In this document: positions 13,615 to 15,612 of the stretch, one piece after another | Layout: each line of letters begins with the position of its first letter | Numbering within the stretch: position 1 is the first letter of the stretch | Origin: Candidatus Omnitrophota bacterium | Lineage (GTDB): Bacteria > Hinthialibacterota > Hinthialibacteria > Hinthialibacterales > JAKPRU01 | Length of the DNA stretch: 15,612 bases | Direction of reading: 5' to 3' | Assembly: GCA_029557025.1 (NCBI GenBank) | Contig: JAKPRU010001233.1 | Coordinates: 1-15,612, forward strand | Notes under the pieces: model-generated | What the model saw: the letters and a program-made list of their open reading frames with translations, nothing else | The model's database searches: none | Told to the model about the DNA's origin: nothing | Position numbers and translations under genes: made by a program

Positions 13615-14973
13615 ATGACCACCCAAATCGTGCCGGGGGGCTGGTTCCTGCCCGTTATTATGCTGATCCTGTCCTGTTTTCTTTCCTCGCCGTTTGCCTC
13701 CGATCCTCCAGCCTCCCCCGCTTTCCATCCCCTTCAAGTACCGGTTGACATCCCCAAGACCAAATGGGATCTGTGGAAAAACGGCACCACTCTCCGCGGG
13801 GCGAATATCTACCAGCGCCGTGTCTTTCCCTCGTTGGACGGGCTGGAATTTCTCGGCCCCGGTCCCATGGGGCCGCCCTACACTCAGGAGGATCTCAACG
13901 AATTGGCGGCGTGGGGCGCTAATTACGTCAATATTTCCTATTCGGGTCTTTTCCGCGTGGATCCGCCGTATGACGTGGATCCCGGCGTTCAAAAAAACCT
14001 GGATGACTTATTGGAAAAAATCGTGAAGGCGGACCTGTTCGCGGTGCTGAGTTTCCGCAGCGGCCCCGGCCGCAGCGACTTGGCGTTGTTCTATTGGGAT
14101 AGCCTGGACAAGCGCTATTTCAACGACAAGGTATGGAACTCTCCGGCGGCGCAGGACGCGTGGGTGCAGATGTGGCGTTATACCGCCGCGCGCTACCGGA
14201 ACCATCCCGTGATCGTGGGATACGACCTGATGGTCGAGCCGAATTCCAACCAGACGGGGAGCGATTATTTCACGGACCGCCTGGATATTTGGGATCCCGC
14301 CGAGTTTTATTCCCGTTACCAAGGAACCTTGTATGATTGGAACCAGCTCCATCCCCGCATCGTGGCGGCGATCCGGGAAGTGGATCCGGACACGCCGGTC
14401 CTGATCGGCGGCAACTCCTACAGCAGCGTTTCCTGGCTCCCCTATGTCACCCCGGTGAACGATCCCCACGTGGTATGTACGGTGCACCAATACGAACCGT
14501 TCGACAGTTACACGCACAAGGATTGGCGGGCCGCCGATTTCGCCCAGGCGGTATATCCCGGCCGGGTCGATTTGAATGGCGACGGGACCCGGGACAATTT
14601 CAACCGCGCCTGGCTGAACGCCCAACTGCGGCCCGTGGACACGTTTATCACCCAAAACCACGCGCCGGTCGCGGTCAACGAATTCGGCGTCATGCGTTGG
14701 GAAAACAACGCCGGCCAATATCTACGCGACCAGATGGAATTGTTCGAGCAGCGCGGCATGAATCACGCCCTCTGGCTGTGGGAGTCCTCCTGGCCGCCCT
14801 ACGCCACGGTCGATGAATTCAACTTCCGCCATGGGCCCGATCCGCGAAATCACGCCGAAGTCCCCGCCAGCGATCTCATCACGGCCATCCGGGAAGCCTG
14901 GGCGCGCAACCAAATCCGCCCCTCGCGGATGAATCCCGCCACGGGCGTGCTGGATTTTGCCCTCTATCACTGA
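13615..14973 (+). CDS. Secreted divergent GH5-like glycoside hydrolase
   Basis: A 452-residue exported TIM-barrel hydrolase. The signal peptide spans about residues 1-29 (WFLPVIMLILSCFLSSPFAS). Barrel strand 1 is RGANIYQRR (61-69) and strand 2 is WGANYVNISYSG (100-111). The acid/base is Glu208 in YDLMVEPNSN. The usual family motif is 'NEP'; here Val replaces the Asn next to the glutamate. HQYEPF (291-296) is the conserved His/Tyr strand. The nucleophile is Glu356 in AVNEFGVMRW, and the barrel Trp lies in ALWLWESSW (385-393). The protein is longer than the first GH5 here and not closely related to it. An NGDGTRDNFN loop at 321-330 resembles a calcium-binding loop. A modest ribosome binding site (GAAAGGCG) precedes ATG 13615. 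The fold is clear; the substrate is unknown and activity is plausible, not certain. Confidence 0.83.
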   Translation: MTTQIVPGGWFLPVIMLILSCFLSSPFASDPPASPAFHPLQVPVDIPKTKWDLWKNGTTLRGANIYQRRVFPSLDGLEFLGPGPMGPPYTQEDLNELAAWGANYVNISYSGLFRVDPPYDVDPGVQKNLDDLLEKIVKADLFAVLSFRSGPGRSDLALFYWDSLDKRYFNDKVWNSPAAQDAWVQMWRYTAARYRNHPVIVGYDLMVEPNSNQTGSDYFTDRLDIWDPAEFYSRYQGTLYDWNQLHPRIVAAIREVDPDTPVLIGGNSYSSVSWLPYVTPVNDPHVVCTVHQYEPFDSYTHKDWRAADFAQAVYPGRVDLNGDGTRDNFNRAWLNAQLRPVDTFITQNHAPVAVNEFGVMRWENNAGQYLRDQMELFEQRGMNHALWLWESSWPPYATVDEFNFRHGPDPRNHAEVPASDLITAIREAWARNQIRPSRMNPATGVLDFALYH

Positions 14974-15225
14974 CGGGGCATTCCCACTTCTGGCTGATCC
15001 CTCAGACGCCCGGCCTGCCCGCGCCCGTCTTCAAGTCCTTGTTTTTTTGATGCCGGGAATTCCATCGTCTTTGTCTCTCGGGTGGTCCGGCAAGACGGCA
15101 AAATGACGATGAAATGACGGCAACCGGTGGATGATTCGGCGGCGGCCGCGCGGGTATGCTCTAAGCCGAATGATCCGGGATATCCAGCCTCCAGGCATAG
15201 TTGGATCAATTCAGGGGGATTCATC

Positions 15226-15612
15226 ATGAGAGGGAACTTATCTCGTTTTGGACTGATCGGGCAAAGCCCGGCGATGATTCAGCTGGGGGAATGGGTGTAT
15301 CAGGCGGCCCCCCATTGGGACACCATCCTGATCACGGGAGAGCGGGGCACGGGCAAGGAACTGCTGGCGCGGGCTCTTCACCAACTGGGGCCCACGCGGG
15401 GCGCGGAACCGGTGGTGGTCGATTGCGCCGCGCTGCATCCGGCTACGATCGAATCGGCCCTGTTCGGGCACGAGCGGGGCGCGTTTACAGGGGCTTCGCG
15501 CCAGCGGACCGGATTTTTGGAGCTGGCTCATGAACGCAGTTTGTTTTTGGATGAGATCAGTTCGTTACCCCTCGAGCTCCAGGGGCGTTTGTTCCAGAAA
15601 CCGCAACAAACG
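15226..15612 (+). CDS. Sigma-54-dependent transcriptional activator (3' end outside window)
   Basis: 129 codons are visible before the window ends. The protein starts almost directly with the AAA+ domain (LIGQSPAMIQL at residues 10-20), with no receiver, PAS or GAF domain in front. Walker A is GERGTGKE (38-45). The sigma-54-contacting loop is GAFTGA, inside LFGHERGAFTGASRQ. Walker B is SLFLDEISSLP. These motifs define bacterial enhancer-binding proteins that open sigma-54 promoters using ATP. A strong purine run (AGGGGG) sits 8 bases before ATG 15226. With no N-terminal sensor, control would have to come from a partner protein or a C-terminal domain not visible here. The end reads LQGRLFQKPQQT where the family usually has 'LQ.KLLRVLQ'. 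Confidence 0.9.
   Translation, partial: MRGNLSRFGLIGQSPAMIQLGEWVYQAAPHWDTILITGERGTGKELLARALHQLGPTRGAEPVVVDCAALHPATIESALFGHERGAFTGASRQRTGFLELAHERSLFLDEISSLPLELQGRLFQKPQQT

Noticed and set aside
14974..15225. Sigma-54 promoter upstream of the activator gene
   Set aside because: I looked for the TGGCAC-N5-TTGC pattern and saw no acceptable match on the plus strand.

Overview
The window reads as a piece of chromosome from an environmental Gram-negative bacterium with a large secreted proteome. Five intact genes, and one decayed gene, start with clear export signals. The set (Kelch propeller, Reg_prop/Y_Y_Y sensor kinase, secreted Gfo/Idh/MocA oxidoreductase, two GH5 enzymes, sigma-54 activator) is the kind seen in Acidobacteriota, Hydrogenedentota, Planctomycetota and similar uncultured lineages. 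The sequence alone does not let me choose among them. No rRNA, tRNA, CRISPR array, phage gene or transposase gene was seen.

Region 1 (1-4230, all + strand). The 3' part of a protein with three consecutive SnoaL-like domains comes first. It is followed by a secreted HSL-family esterase, a decayed gene for a secreted concanavalin A-like beta-sandwich protein, and a secreted six-bladed Kelch protein. The esterase and the decayed gene have similar leaders: a GC-rich hairpin, then GGATTTTTATC, then a strong ribosome binding site.

Region 2 (4283-7928, + strand). A two-component pair: a membrane-anchored sensor histidine kinase with a large Reg_prop/Y_Y_Y sensor domain, overlapping a NarL-type response regulator. 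They are very probably cotranscribed and work as one signalling unit.

Region 3 (7929-10074). A visibly AT-richer, low-density stretch. It holds one convergent minus-strand gene for a small exported or membrane-anchored protein with its own terminator. Behind that gene is a minus-strand response-regulator pseudogene with three in-frame stops and no DNA-binding domain. A worn copy of a roughly 210-bp repeat lies further right.

Region 4 (10075-14973, + strand, GC-richer). A Tat-exported GH5 glycoside hydrolase, a secreted Gfo/Idh/MocA oxidoreductase with a strong intrinsic terminator, a better-preserved inverted copy of the same repeat, an AhpD/carboxymuconolactone decarboxylase-like protein starting at TTG, and a second, divergent secreted GH5 protein. 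The gaps are rich in palindromic repeats, so these are probably separate transcription units with a loose carbohydrate theme rather than one operon.

Region 5 (15226-end). The start of a sigma-54-dependent activator that begins directly with its AAA+ domain and is cut by the window edge.

I found no convincing new multi-gene system. The best leads are the MITE-like repeat pair with terminal inverted repeats, the shared leader hairpins, the two gene ruins, and the orphan barrel-like protein beside the dead regulator.
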